The notes beneath the pieces were generated by a model. That model did not search any database, was not told where the DNA came from, and saw only the letters and a program-made list of their open reading frames with translations. From Thinopyrum elongatum (Eukaryota; Streptophyta; Magnoliopsida; Poales; Poaceae): a stretch of DNA of 64,000 nt. Positions 48,443-59,541 of the stretch are shown one piece after another; within the stretch, counting starts at the first letter, position 1; every line of letters begins with the position of its first letter. The stretch covers positions 515,037,257 to 515,101,256 of the forward strand of contig CM022297.1 in NCBI GenBank assembly GCA_011799875.1. Direction: 5' to 3'. A program made the position numbers and the translations under genes.

Positions 48443-49643
48443 GACCTCTGGGGAAAATCCTATTTGACGCATTCTGCGTCAAAGTGTCGAGGTGCCGCAC
48501 ACCTCCCGACTTCATTTGGGCCGGCCTGCTTTATTAGCTGTTCGCTGTCTTCCTTGCTTCCTCCCTTCAGAGAATCGGTCGTTCCTCTTCATCTGCTTCT
48601 CCTGCCGGATCCCCCTTCCTCATTCTTCATCTGCTTCTTTCTCCGGGGATCCTACTCCGGGAAGACACCGCCGCCCCTCGTGAGCAGTCGACGGTCCTCT
48701 TCCCCACTCCGCCCGCCCCGATTTGTCCGCGGCATCACTTATCGGATCTGGCTGACGTCGTCTGGACGGATGTTTTTTTGCAAGTGGCCAGTGTATTCGT
48801 CGGCTTCTAGGGTTCCTTCAAGGTCTGCGGCGTCTAGGGTCCCGTGAAGGTCTGCGTCTTCTAGGGTTTCGTCAAGCTCGGTGACGAATTGGACTTCGTC
48901 AAGTTCGTCATCTTGAAAGGTAACGGCCCCAATTCCCCGCGATGTGTTCCTTCTCTCTGCGTGGTACCGTGAGATCGAGTGTATTTAGTTGCGTTAGTGT
49001 CTGCTCTAGTGTTTCTAGGGTTTGACGAACATGGTGTTGTACAGGGGCAGTTTTGATTTGGTGAATCTGAGTGTGGACTAGGGGGTTTGTTTAAGAGATT
49101 GGATTTTCGGGCTTGATGCAGCATGATGATGGTAGGTGGTAGTGCTTTGCCTGGGGCTGTTTGTTGTTGATATGGCGTTTGTGTAGCATGTTGGAGAAGT
49201 TCTTCTCTATTTTGTTTTATATGTTCTCTTAGTTTCTGTAATGTGTAGGAGCATCATGCAGTAATTCGGTTGACTTGTTAGGATGTATTGCTCTGCTCCA
49301 CAAGTAGTATTGGTCTGCTCTGGTTTCGTCAGTGTAGCTTCTTCTGGTTTGCTGGTAATTAAGAAAAATAAAGTGGTTTGCTGGACTAGAATTTAGGGAA
49401 CAGAAGATAGCAAATCAGCATCCACTTGTGGAGATGTCCTGGGAAGTTCACATGATTTTCTTCTCTAAGTTTAAGGTTTGAGGAATAACCAAGCAAGTGG
49501 ATGCACAAACAGTTTTGTGGTACCCGTCCTGTCACATTATTACCTTCTAACTACGTATGATTATAGTTTCCAGATAATTTAGTTTTTCTTTTATTTTTAT
49601 GTAAGTATTGCACTTGTTGAACAATCCAACTTCCTTTAATATA

Positions 49644-50187
49644 GACCCTCAACATGAGCACCCTTTTCAAGTGTTCTGGATCCACATACAAGAATGTTGA
49701 GACTTTTGAGTGCATTTCACCTGAGAACTACCCCCAGCAAAACAACCTGTGAGTTAAACAAGCATCATTATACTTCATCCCAATGAGTGCATTTTCTTTA
49801 TAACTCATTTTCAAACAAGCAATTATTTTTACTGTTTTTTCATGTAAACTTCTACAGCCACAATTGTGCTTTGTATGCTATTATGTACATGGATATCTGG
49901 GATGGGAAGAACATGAAGGACTTTGACGATCTATGTTTTTTTAAATCTTTTTCATCACTTTAGTATGTTTAATCTTTTGTTCACATTTTTCAAATTGGAA
50001 AATGGAAAATTATTTTTCATCACTTTAGTATGCTTAATCTTTTGTTCACATTTTTTATTTCTACCAGGAAATTATTCCTCAATTCCGGCAGGTTGTTGCT
50101 TACAAACTGACAAAGTCTGACATCAGTGAAGAAAATTTCGAGGGACTCGAAGATGTTTCAACCAAGAAGAGGAAGAAGGTGCGTTAG
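49644..50187 (+). pseudogene. ULP1-type (C48) cysteine protease, C-terminal exons
   Basis: Exon 49644-49748 ends SPENYPQQNN. It joins in phase across the intron to 49858 onward with LHNCALYAIMYMDIWDG, the region of the catalytic Cys of ULP1/SENP proteases (usual form DCG..). A third exon 50068-50187 carries EIIPQFRQVVAYKLTKSD and a basic KKRKKVR end before TAG. The His and Asp of the catalytic triad would lie in upstream exons that I cannot find, and the donor of the middle exon (GATCTAT|GTTTTT) is weak. Active members remove SUMO or related modifiers. This copy is probably a fragment. Confidence 0.7.
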
Positions 50188-50278
50188 TTATGTGTACAAA
50201 TCTTCAAGCAACCAGAATGCATCATTTTCCACGCCATGAATGTGCACCAGAAGTACTTTTAAGTCTCTTTCTCCTGTG

Positions 50279-50960
50279 TGGAAAACACTTCTTTCCCCTG
50301 GCCTCTATCTAAACTAGGTGATTGTGAGGGGCATTTTGTGCAAACTGTTTCATTTTCCGCTGGGTTTGTACTAAATGTTTTTACATTTACAAGACATTCT
50401 AGGCAATTATACAACCAGTACTATGTGTTTTACCAGATATTTTCTGAAAACCATCTCTTTTATTTTTCTTTGTTCGTATACATTTTGTTGCACATAAATG
50501 TATCAAGTGTTTTGCAAACGGGATTAAAGAACTTTGTACGAGTAGCATAATCACACTTTTTGTGGATCAATGCATCGGCTTACTGGACCGGACACAATGC
50601 TGATGTATTTCCTTAGAAAATACAACCTTTTATTGTTAGAAGGTGTCCAGGGATTATTGTTAGAAGTACTTTTAATTCTCATGTCTTAAGTTTGAAAAAC
50701 TTTTAAGTGTCCTCGTTTGTGGAAAACACTTTTTCCCCTGGGCTGTAGCTAAACTAGGTGATTGTGAGGGGCATTTTTTGTGCAAACTGTTTCATTTTCC
50801 CCTGGGTTTATACTAAGTGTTTTTTGCAAACGGGATTAAAGAACTTTTTAGGATCTAGCATAATCACACTTTTTGTGGATAAATGCATTGGCTTACATGA
50901 CAAAACACAATGCTGATGCATTTCCTTAGGAAATACAACCTTTTATTGTAGAAGTTGTCC
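50279..50960 (+). repeat. Direct duplication inside the Mutator-like element
   Basis: GAAAACACTT..CTAAACTAGGTGATTGTGA at 50279 recurs at 50721, and GGGATTAAAGAACTTT at 50521 recurs at 50831. The left copy has about 130 extra bases in the middle. Confidence 0.8.
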
Positions 50961-51289
50961 AGGGATTATGTATTTTTTCCAAATAATTTTTAATGAAGCA
51001 TGTGCGCGATTGTTTTTCATGCCAACAACTAGGTAGCCATGCATGGACACATTTTGTTTTCATATTCTTCCCATAAAAGTGCACCTAGAATGTATGGATT
51101 ATTAAACTATTCACTATAACATATTTTTTCTCCTCCATCCCGCGTAAGTTTTTTTGGGCGACATTGTTTGTACCAACGAAATTGTTAATCATGCAGACGG
51201 CTAGACCAAAAAAAGGAAAGGCAACATTGTCAGTGTAAAGAAGAAAAAAAACTAGGTCTTTGTTGTCAATCATGTTATCTAGGACCCGG

Positions 51290-53165
51290 TTTGTAGGGAA
51301 CATTATTCAAGAAAATATTCTTAAGGAAAACATTTTCCGCAGAACAAGTTTTTTCCATCAAGGAACATTATTTTATTACAATTTTTTTACCCATTTTAGA
51401 ACATTTTTTTCAAATGTATGTACGTGTTTCTTAAATGTGCAAATTGTTATAAGAAACTTTTTGTGAAACATTTTTAAGAATGCTTAACCACAACTTAAGA
51501 TCATTTATGGAGTGATATTTGGTTCAACACTTGAACTGTTTCCTTTGAATGGAAATTTCGAACATTATTTAGCGGAAGATTAATCAAGGAACATTCTCCG
51601 GAGATCATTATTTACGGAACATGAATTTTTCTACAAAACTTTTTTGATAACGATAATTATTTATGTAATATTATGTAGGGAACATTATTTAATGAAACAT
51701 TCTTCCAACATAATTTGTTGTCTCCAAAAGACATTATTAATGCTTTTCTGATAATTTTTTTGAAACTATATGTACAACAATTATTAAATCTTTAGATCAT
51801 AAAAGAAGAACATTTTTGTTTATTTGTTCGTACTAAACAATTTGGAAATCAGGCTACATTATTGATTATAGATCTTTTTGTTGCAACTTGCAGCTTGTTT
51901 AGGGAACATTATTTGGGAACGTTATTCATGTAACATTATTGACGGAACATTATAAATGGGATATTATTTACGGAACATTATTCAAGGAACATTTCGTCAA
52001 GGAAAATTATTTAGGGAAGATTTTCACATGAACATTATGCGGAGAACATTATTCAAGTAAACTTTTAACGGGAAGATTTTCCAGGGAACATTTCTAGCTA
52101 ACATTTTCCAACGAATGTTATTTAGGGAACATTTTCCAATGAACATTATTTTAGGTAACATTGATTACGGAACATTATTCAAGGAACATTTTGAATGTGA
52201 ACATTATTTAGAGAACATTTTCCCATGAACATTATTTAGGGAACATTTTCAGGTAACATTTTTTTAGGCTAAGGGACCTTTTTCCAGCGAACGTTATTGA
52301 AAACATTTTCCAGTGAACATTATTTTACGGAACAATTGTTAGGTAACATTTCTGACGGAACATTAATCAAGGAACATTTCGAATGTGAACATTATTTTAG
52401 AGAACATTATTTAGGGAACATTTTTAGGTAACATTGTTTTTAGGTAACATTGCTAAGGTACCATTTTCCAGCGAACGTTATTTAGGGAACATTTTCCAAT
52501 GAACATTATTTTAGGCAACATTTTTTAGGTAACATTGCTTACGGAACATTTTTCAAAGAACATTTTGTCAGGGAACATTATTTAGAGAACATTTTCACAT
52601 GAACATTATTTAGGGAACATTTCTCAGGTAACATTTTTTTAGGTAACATTGCTTAGGGACCATTTCCTATGGGTCAAAGAATGGTACCTGAACTATGATG
52701 TAAGAATTTATGGTATAACATTCAATTTTTTCTAAAACAATGTATTCCAAGAACATTATTTAGGGAACATTATTCAAGGAACATTATTTTGGGCACATTA
52801 TTCAAGAAACATTTTCCAAAGATCATTATTGACGGGACATTATTATTTATACTTTTTCCCTACGTAGGGAACGTTATTTAGAGAACATTATTCAAGGAAC
52901 ATTTTGTCAGCGAACAGTATTTTAGGGAACATTCTCCCATGAACAGAACATTATTCAGGGAACATTATTTTTTGAACATTATTCAACGAACATTTTTTCA
53001 AATATTATTGGACGTTATTTTTTCTTTTTTCCTACATAGGGAACATTATTTAGGGAACATTATTCAAGGAACATATCAGGGAACATTATTCAATGAACTT
53101 TTTGTAGGGAACATTATGCAAAGCACATTTATGATGGAACGTTACTCATGGAACGTTTATTAGGG
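51290..53165 (+). repeat. GAACATT-rich minisatellite (about 1.9 kb)
   Basis: GGGAACATTATTTA, GGAACATTATTCAA and GAACATTTTCC-type units of 14-20 bp repeat many tens of times, almost all in one orientation, with higher-order pairs such as TTTTCCAATGAACATTATTT. Short frames here are artefacts. Confidence 0.85.
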
Positions 53166-53759
53166 TTTCAGCATGTTCAAATAAAGATTTCAAGGCGATC
53201 ATTTTTTAGCATAGTTTAGGTAACTTCATACACACGTTGTCAGTACATTTTTTTTCTCATTCTTCCAACTAACATATTTCCCTTTTTATTCTCAGCGGCC
53301 GCAATGCAAGAATTTTTCCCAACTCAAAGGAAGAGTACCATGAGGAAACTGTTCTGCTGTTTCTTTATCATGGTTCCCCCGTGATATTTTCTTGCATTAC
53401 TTTCACTTGTAAAGAGGTTTAAATCTGTAGAATAAGTTTGTAAAGAAAGTTGTTCCACGACCAGTAGAAACAGCGAGAAACAGCAGATAATTGCCCTCTT
53501 CTACTTTTTTATGAATACAAGGAAAATTTCACCATTCTTCTACTTTTTCCCAACTGAAGGGAAATGAAGAAAATGTTGTCTTAATGGTACTCTTTTCTGT
53601 TTTTATCATGGTTCCCAAAAGGTACTTTCTTGCATTAATTCCAGCTGCATCGAAGATTTGAATTTTCAGAATAAGTTAGCAAAGGAATTCAAAGCTTTAT
53701 ATACTTGTTTCCATACAGTTTTTTTGTACGTGTTTTTGATGCTCCTCTAGCTTTGGAAC

Positions 53760-54010
53760 TCTCCTAAAACTGTTTTTACAACTGTTGTTTGAAACAGGAG
53801 AAACAGCTGAAATAGTTATCAATGAAGTTTCAAAGGAAACTGAAATAGTTATTACAATGAAAATTTGAAAACAGCAAAAACAACTTAAACATCTGAAACA
53901 GAGACAGCGGGAATAGCTGAAACATAGACAACAGAAACTGCGCGCGAGAAACAGTGAAACGCTCACCAGAAACAGAGAAACGCGCGCCAAACAGTTGAAA
54001 CGTGGGACAA
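53760..54010 (+). repeat. GAAACAG-rich degenerate repeat
   Basis: AGAAACAG, TGAAATAG and TGAAACA words recur about fifteen times near the right end of the Mutator-like element, before the inverted terminal repeat. Confidence 0.65.
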
Positions 54011-54099
54011 AGGCCCAGAAAGCCCGCAAGCCAACTCCCCTGTGCGAAAGCGCAACAAGTTGACGCAGAATGCATCCGATAGGAGCTCTCGACCTCTAG

Positions 54100-54294
54100 G
54101 GTCAGTTATGAAGTTTGTACTCCCTGCCGTCAGTTTTGGAGTCCTGCTGGAACGGAGATAGAGAGGTGGCAAGTTCAGAGAAGCAGAATTTATTGGAGTC
54201 AGTCGGAGTCGTGTTGTGCCGATAGCTATGTGCCTACCGGAACAGTTCGTTTCAACTGTGCCTGATTGCCTGCCTGCCGTGTACCATTGATCTG
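54100..54294 (+). repeat. Direct repeat A
   Basis: TACTCCCTGCCGTCAG, CAGAGAAGCAGAATTTAT and GTGTTGTGCCGAT reappear in order in repeat B (56485-56652). The pair brackets the Copia fragment. Its origin is unknown. Confidence 0.75.
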
Positions 54295-54738
54295 AGTATC
54301 CATTCATGCATCTCTAAAGCTGTCAAGGTGATACCCCTGCTTGCACTTTCTGCTGCAGATGTACAGGGCGGAGACGTACATGGTGCCCAAGTTTAGCTAT
54401 TCAATGCTTCAAGCAATAACAGCAACATGAAGCTGAGTCTGCAGTTTCAGACTTGCTGCAGTCCAGTCACATGTGTGACACTACCTCGACCCTAAATATA
54501 TATCCCCTGAACAAGCAAGCGGGGTCTAATGCTCACATGACAAGTCTCACAACTCCATAAACAGTGGCACAGAACTAGATATCACAGAAGGTATATAGCT
54601 CAATTCAGTTTGTTTCAATCTTATGTAGACAGTGACAGAGCTGTGCCACAATGAAAGTTGAATAAAATTCAGAGATGATTCTGGCTGTCAATTATTAAAC
54701 GTTTGAGTTTACAAAGAAAGAAGCCCAGAGATGTTACC
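54295..54738. other. Unassigned sequence
   Basis: No open frame or repeat can be supported. It ends where the short LTR begins. Confidence 0.4.
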
Positions 54739-54875
54739 TGTTAGATGTGTATAGTCCCCTTTCTGTAGATTCCCGTAGTATAAGGGGCTTATTGCACTTT
54801 ACTCGACATGTATATGTATTGGGCTTTGACCCTCTGTGAATGTCAGTTGCTCATTATCCAACATGGTATCAGAGC
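54739..54875 (+). repeat. Short Copia-type LTR and primer site, inverted against pol
   Basis: TGTTAGATGTG...TTATCCAACA is a 125-bp LTR-like unit (54739-54863). It is followed at once by TGGTATCAGAGC, the Met-tRNA primer site of Copia elements. This gives a plus-strand direction, but the adjoining pol sequence reads on the minus strand. Confidence 0.7.
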
Positions 54876-56450
54876 AGGCCTGGAGCTGGAGAGAGCTGGA
54901 GTGGGGAAAGAAAAGACGGTGAGAGAGCGTGCCACGAAGATATTGTAGAACACGGAGGAGGTGACTATAGTGGACAGAGGTGGGAGCTGAAATGAACTGA
55001 CTGAGAATGTGGACAGGATAGAATATATCAGGACGAGTGACAGCGAGATAGGCAAGGCTCCCAATGAGGTGGCGATAGCGTGTGGGATTAGCGAGAGGAT
55101 CACCATCAGTAGCACGAAGCTGAATGTTGAGCTCCATGGGAGTAACAACGGTGCGCTCATCAACAAGAGCGGCACGAACAAGAAGATCCTGAATATATTT
55201 TTCTTGGGAGATGAAGAAGCCATCAGAGGTCGAAGAAACCTCAATCCCAAGAAAATAGCGAAGTGGACCAAGATCAGACATCAGGAACTGTTCGCGGAGA
55301 TGATCCTTAACAAAGGCAATATACTCAGAGTCGTCGCTAGTGATGATCATGTCATCAACATATAGAAGGAGGAGAGTCCGGCCACGAGGAGAGGTGTGGA
55401 CAAACAATGCTGGGTCATGATCACTAGGCGAGAAGCCAGCGGCAGTCACCACAGAGGCGAACCGCTCGAACCAGGCGCGAGGGGCTTGTTTAAGGCCATA
55501 GAGGGAGCGCCGAAGGTGGCAGACCATACCATCAGGAACGGAGTACCCCGGTAGTGGCTGCATATAAACCTCCTCACGCAACTCACCATTGAGAAAAGCG
55601 TTCTGAACATCAAGCTGAGACACAGACCAATGACGAACAGAAGCCACAGCAAGGAGAGTGCGGACGGTGGTTATGTGGGCCACAGGAGCGAATGTCTCAT
55701 CATAATCGCGTCCCTGCTCCTGCTGAAAGCCACGAGCCACAAGACGAGCTTTGTAACGCTCAAAAGAACCATCGGAGCGAGTCTTAACCTTATAGACCCA
55801 CTTGCACGTGATGGGACGAACACCAGAAGGAGGGGAAACCAGATCCCACATGCCAGTGCGCTCAAGCGCAGCAATCTCCTCGGCCATCGCAAGCTGCCAT
55901 TCAGGCTGAGTCATGGCAGCCCGATAGGAAGTGGGCTCAGCAACGGCAGAGAGACCTTACCGGTCAGGAGAATAGCGATCAGGTGGGGGGCGAGGCCGAG
56001 TACGAAGGTGGTGAACCAGGGAAGGCGTAAAAGGAGGCGCTCCGGAAGTCGAAGGCGCGTCAGTAGAATCATCCTCAACACGAGGGCAGCGAGTGTAGTG
56101 GAGAGGAAAAGGAGTGAGAGGCCGACGGACCGGAGAGTATGGTGGAGAGGTGGATGATGAGGGAGGGGAGGAGGACAGAGGGGAGGGTGGTATCGGTGGT
56201 GTATGAGGAAGAGTGACACTCGCCGGAGGAGGGGGAGAGACATGAGGCACAGAGGGAGATGTGTCGGGAAGGAGAAGGAAAGAAATCTCGTCCACAGAAA
56301 AGCTCGAGGAGGAAGGGCGAGGGTAGTAAGAACGAGACTCATCAAAAGTCACATCATGCGAAATGCGCAACCGACGACCAACAGGATCCCAACATCGATA
56401 GCCCTTGTGCTTATCACTGTAGCTAAGAAAAACACACTCAACCGACTGAG
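54870..56450 (-). pseudogene. Ty1/Copia pol fragment (integrase end and reverse transcriptase)
   Basis: From 56450 downward it reads [19 protein letters not shown], the C-terminal side of integrase, then a long Pro/Ser linker (55957-56300). A TAA lies at about 55954. RT runs from 55914: WKLV-like CKWVYKVKTRSDG, QLDVQNAFLNGEL, LYGLKQAPRAWF and LLLYVDDMIITSDD. RNase H begins at SLQLQA and breaks off at the junction with the inverted primer site. Gag, protease, most of integrase and the second LTR are missing. Confidence 0.88.
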
Positions 56451-56484
56451 TCAGGGGTGCAAATCAACATCGTTGGTCGTGAAT

Positions 56485-56652
56485 TATGTGTCAATACTCC
56501 CTGCCATCAGCATTAGAGTCCTACTGGAACAGAGATGGAGGGGAAGCAAGATGTGCCAGGTTCAGAGAAGCAGAATTTATAGCAATCAGCCGGAGACGTG
56601 TTGTGCCGATGGTAGCTATGTGCCTGCCTGCGGTGTTCCATTGATTTGGGTG
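56485..56652 (+). repeat. Direct repeat B
   Basis: Diverged copy of 54108-54294, about 2.4 kb away and in the same orientation. Shared words include CTCCCTGCC, TTCAGAGAAGCAGAATTTAT and GTGTTGTGCCGAT. Confidence 0.75.
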
Positions 56653-56884
56653 TGACCTGAAGTTTTCGTGTTGAGCTTGAGCACGCGGCCGTGAGGCAAA
56701 GCTTGCTAGTGATGGTGCACTGCACTTGCACTCACTCGATTGGTGGAGAAATTAGTGGGCATGATATGATTAACCAACACAAAACAAAAAGATATGATTG
56801 ACCAACGCATAACAGCTAGCAGACAGTATGGAGTCTCTTGATCAGTGGGGCATGACAAATATGGAGTCTCTTGGAATGAGCTCT

Positions 56885-57214
56885 TAGGTCCCATTCGTAC
56901 TTGAGCTCACTTAATCTCTCCAACAACCTTCTTTCAGGAGAGATACCTGATGGTAATCGGCTTCAAATGCTCAATGACCCATCGAGTTATAGCCACAGCA
57001 AGTTTCTATCCTCGTCCATTTATTTGATGGCATGGCACATAAAGATTGCACACATGTTTCTTGGTTCTGGTTAGGCAACTCACTGGGTAAAGAGTTTAAC
57101 GAAGTTTTCTATGCAGAAAGAGTACTCCAAGATTCCGTGAGAAAATGTCATAGCAATCTTTCTGAGCAAATGGCAGGGCAATCTCCACTGAGAATCTTTC
57201 TACCTAATAAATAG
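56885..57214 (+). pseudogene. LRR receptor-like protein, C-terminal remnant
   Basis: In one frame from 56885: LRSHSYLSSLNLSNNLLSGE, then IPDGNRLQMLNDPSSY. This is the last Leu-rich repeat and the cap typical of plant LRR receptor-like proteins (usual form IPxGNQLQTLxDPS). In another frame from 57032, HKDCTHVSWFWLGNSLG resembles the juxtamembrane CDGx..WFYLG segment, after which the sequence is unrelated. The N-terminal repeats and membrane span are absent. In the family these proteins sense ligands at the cell surface. Confidence 0.65.
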
Positions 57215-57729
57215 GTTCATTCCTTTGTGCTGATTTCTGTAAGTCGGTCTATCTAATCTTTGAAATTCCCATAAGTACTTTGGTGAATATTTCTAGGAAT
57301 TACAGGAAGCAGTCTACCTCTAGTCAAGCTCTAGCACTCTGGTGAAATGTGTGCAGTAGATATGGCATCGAAATACATGGGAGGTTATGCCCAATCTTTT
57401 TTAACAAATCCGATGATGTGAAGAAGTTTGTGTGTGTTTTTTGAATTAAAATTTGTTCTGTGGATGTGATACCACAACAGGTTTGCTTCTCATCTGGTCA
57501 TGTAACCATGAAAAATATATCATGTTTTTGTTGCTTTGGTGATGTAAACAATTCTGGTCACATATTGCACCCCGGGGAAAACCATCTTTTGATGTCTCAT
57601 ATACCACTGTTAGAAGCAAAAATTGATGGCAGTGTCAATGAAGACATGCAGTTTAGACTTGGTGTCAAATAGGGAAGAAATTTTTCAGGGGCAAATAGGG
57701 AAACACATTTTTATCTTGCGTCAAATAGG
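57215..57729. other. Unassigned sequence
   Basis: One 70-codon frame (57460-57672) without a recognisable domain; nothing else. Confidence 0.4.
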
Positions 57730-57835
57730 ATCTCTCTCTCTCTCCCTCCCTCCCTCCCTCCCTCTCTCTCGGGTGAAATAAAGATCTCTCTCCCTCTTCC
57801 TCCCCCTCCCTCTCTCCCTCGCCTCTCTCTCGCTC

Positions 57836-57867
<32 letters not shown>
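57730..57867 (+). repeat. CT/CCCT microsatellite
   Basis: TCTCTC and CCTCCCTC runs, broken once at about 57771-57785. The Arg/Glu-rich minus-strand frames here are artefacts of it. Confidence 0.95.
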
Positions 57868-57871
57868 ATAT

Positions 57872-58010
57872 ATATTCCATTGTGTGAAGCAAGCCAGATC
57901 AAGATCCCCGTTTCCCAATCTCATACCACATCACTCGTTCATATTCCTTTGTGTGAAAGCAAAACAGATCTAGATCCCTATTCCCCGATTTCGTACCACA
58001 TCACTGCCAA
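57872..58010 (+). repeat. 69-bp duplication in the leader of the F-box pseudogene
   Basis: ATATTCCATTGTGTGAAGC at 57872 recurs as ATATTCCTTTGTGTGAAAGC at 57941. Both are followed by AGATC..GATCCC and TACCACATCACT. Confidence 0.8.
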
Positions 58011-58042
58011 CCTAAAATCTTCCTTCTTGCGAGTGTTCGACC

Positions 58043-59541
58043 ATGGAGGAGGAGGCCACGGAGGTGGAGGTAATTCGTGCTCCCAAGAGGCACAGATCTG
58101 TGGGAATCGCTGACCAGCAAGTACCACCAAGGGTCAACAACAAGGAGCGGGGAACTCTTGACGACCTAGATCTCATCAGCCGCCTCCCCCGATTTCTTGC
58201 TTGGAACCATCATCTCCCTCCTTCCCACCAAGGATGGTGCCCGCACGCAAGCCATCTCTCGTCGTTGGTGTCCTCTCTGGTGCTCCTCCAATGCGCCTCT
58301 CAACCTTGGCGCAGATAATAATCTTTGTGACAGCAATTAGTGTGTCGCGCTGGTCTCCAGGATCCTCTCCGGCCATCCCGGCCCGGCCCATCGAATCTCG
58401 CTCCAGGGCCATCACTGGCCTCCAGGATCTCGAGGTCACCAACTTGGAGAGGACGAACCACTACCCGCTGCCTCCGCACTCGCTGACACGCTTCGCGCCC
58501 ACACTGTGTGTGCTTAGGCTTGGTGGCTGCCAATTCCCCAGCCTGTCTGCGCTGCCAAGTTTTTCGCACCTCAAGCAGCTCATCCTGTTCGATGTTGGCA
58601 TTTCGGAGGACTCTTTGCAAAACATGATCTCCGGATGTGTTGTTCTGGAAAGTGTCTCACTACATAACATGGGCTTTGGTCGCCTTTGCATTAGCTCGCC
58701 CACTCTCAAGAGCATCGGCTTCTATGCTCCTCGCGTCAAAGATGCCATCACCTTCCAGGAGCTGGTCATTGACGATGCACCTTGCCTTGAGAGGTTGCTA
58801 CCGATTTATCCAGATGATGGTCCGGTGACCATACGAGTCATCCGGGCTCCTAAATTGGAGGTACTTGGTTTTTTGTCTGAAGGCATATCTACACTCCACC
58901 TTGGAACCACAGTCTTTCAGGTAGTAGCAAGAGTCTTTCAGGTAGTAGCAAGGACAGACACACAGTCAGCTTTCCTATATGCAACCTATTATTCTTATAT
59001 CACACACTTGGTTTTTTTTCTACAGAAAATGATTGCTGTCACCATGACAACCAAAATGCACTCAGTGAAGATTTTGGTTCTTGAATCTAGTCCTAATCTG
59101 GATTTAGTAATTGACTTCCTCGTGTGCTTCCCCTGCTTGGTGAAGCTCTATGTCATTGTGAGTGTTCATATTGTTGCTAGAAATGTCAAAACATTATGGT
59201 TTCAGATTTATGATGTACTCCCTCTCTTTTAGGTGCTAATTTGTTATCATTTGCCTTAATATCATTTCTTTTTTCTATCCCCAGTTGAATGCAGGAAAGA
59301 ATATGAATATTGTGCGAAAGTATGATCAACTTGATCCAATTGAATGCCTTGAACTCCATCTAAAAAAGTGGTTCTCAAGAATTACTGCGGTGGTTATAGG
59401 CCATTTTTTGACTTTGCCAAGTTCTTTCTTTTGAATGTGAAAGTGCTGAATAAAATGGAAATCGGAGGCTGTTATTACCGCAACGACGACTGTTATTTAA
59501 GGCTGCTACAAGTGGGGAATGGAGCTTCTCAAGATGCGTGA
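58043..59541 (+). pseudogene. F-box/FBD pseudogene, paralogue of 45556-47197
   Basis: The start (MEEEATEVEVIRAPKR) reads to [10 protein letters not shown], then shifts frame near 58190. The F-box continues in another frame ([17 protein letters not shown]) to a TAG near 58340. Near 58400 about 45 bp present in the intact gene are missing and the frame changes again. From there the LRR part is open (LEVTNLERTNHY, HLKQLILFDVGISEDSLQNM). The intron borders match the intact gene: donor 58920/58921, acceptor 59025, second intron about 59156-59284. The FBD part loses one A in a six-A run near 59368 (seven in the intact gene). A 21-bp duplication repeats the first donor site. Confidence 0.88.

Larger units (their letters stand above)
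48452..54090 (+). mobile_element. Mutator-like element carrying ULP1 exons (5.6 kb)
   Basis: The outer 31 bp at each end pair as inverted repeats with a perfect core GCATTCTGCGTCAA (48470-48483, inverse at 54059-54072); weaker pairing runs to about 75 bp. The flanking 9-mers are GACCTCTGG (48443-48451) and GACCTCTAG (54091-54099), a Mutator-length duplication with one change. No MURA-type transposase is seen. Contents in order: a leader-like GC-rich segment with three 27-bp TCTAGGGTT units (48805-48885), ULP1 protease exons, a duplicated segment, a 1.9-kb minisatellite and a GAAACAG-rich end. It resembles ULP1-bearing KAONASHI-type MULEs in content. Confidence 0.8.

Noticed and set aside
57711..57924. 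Arg/Glu-rich minus-strand frames
   Set aside because: Pure products of the CT microsatellite.
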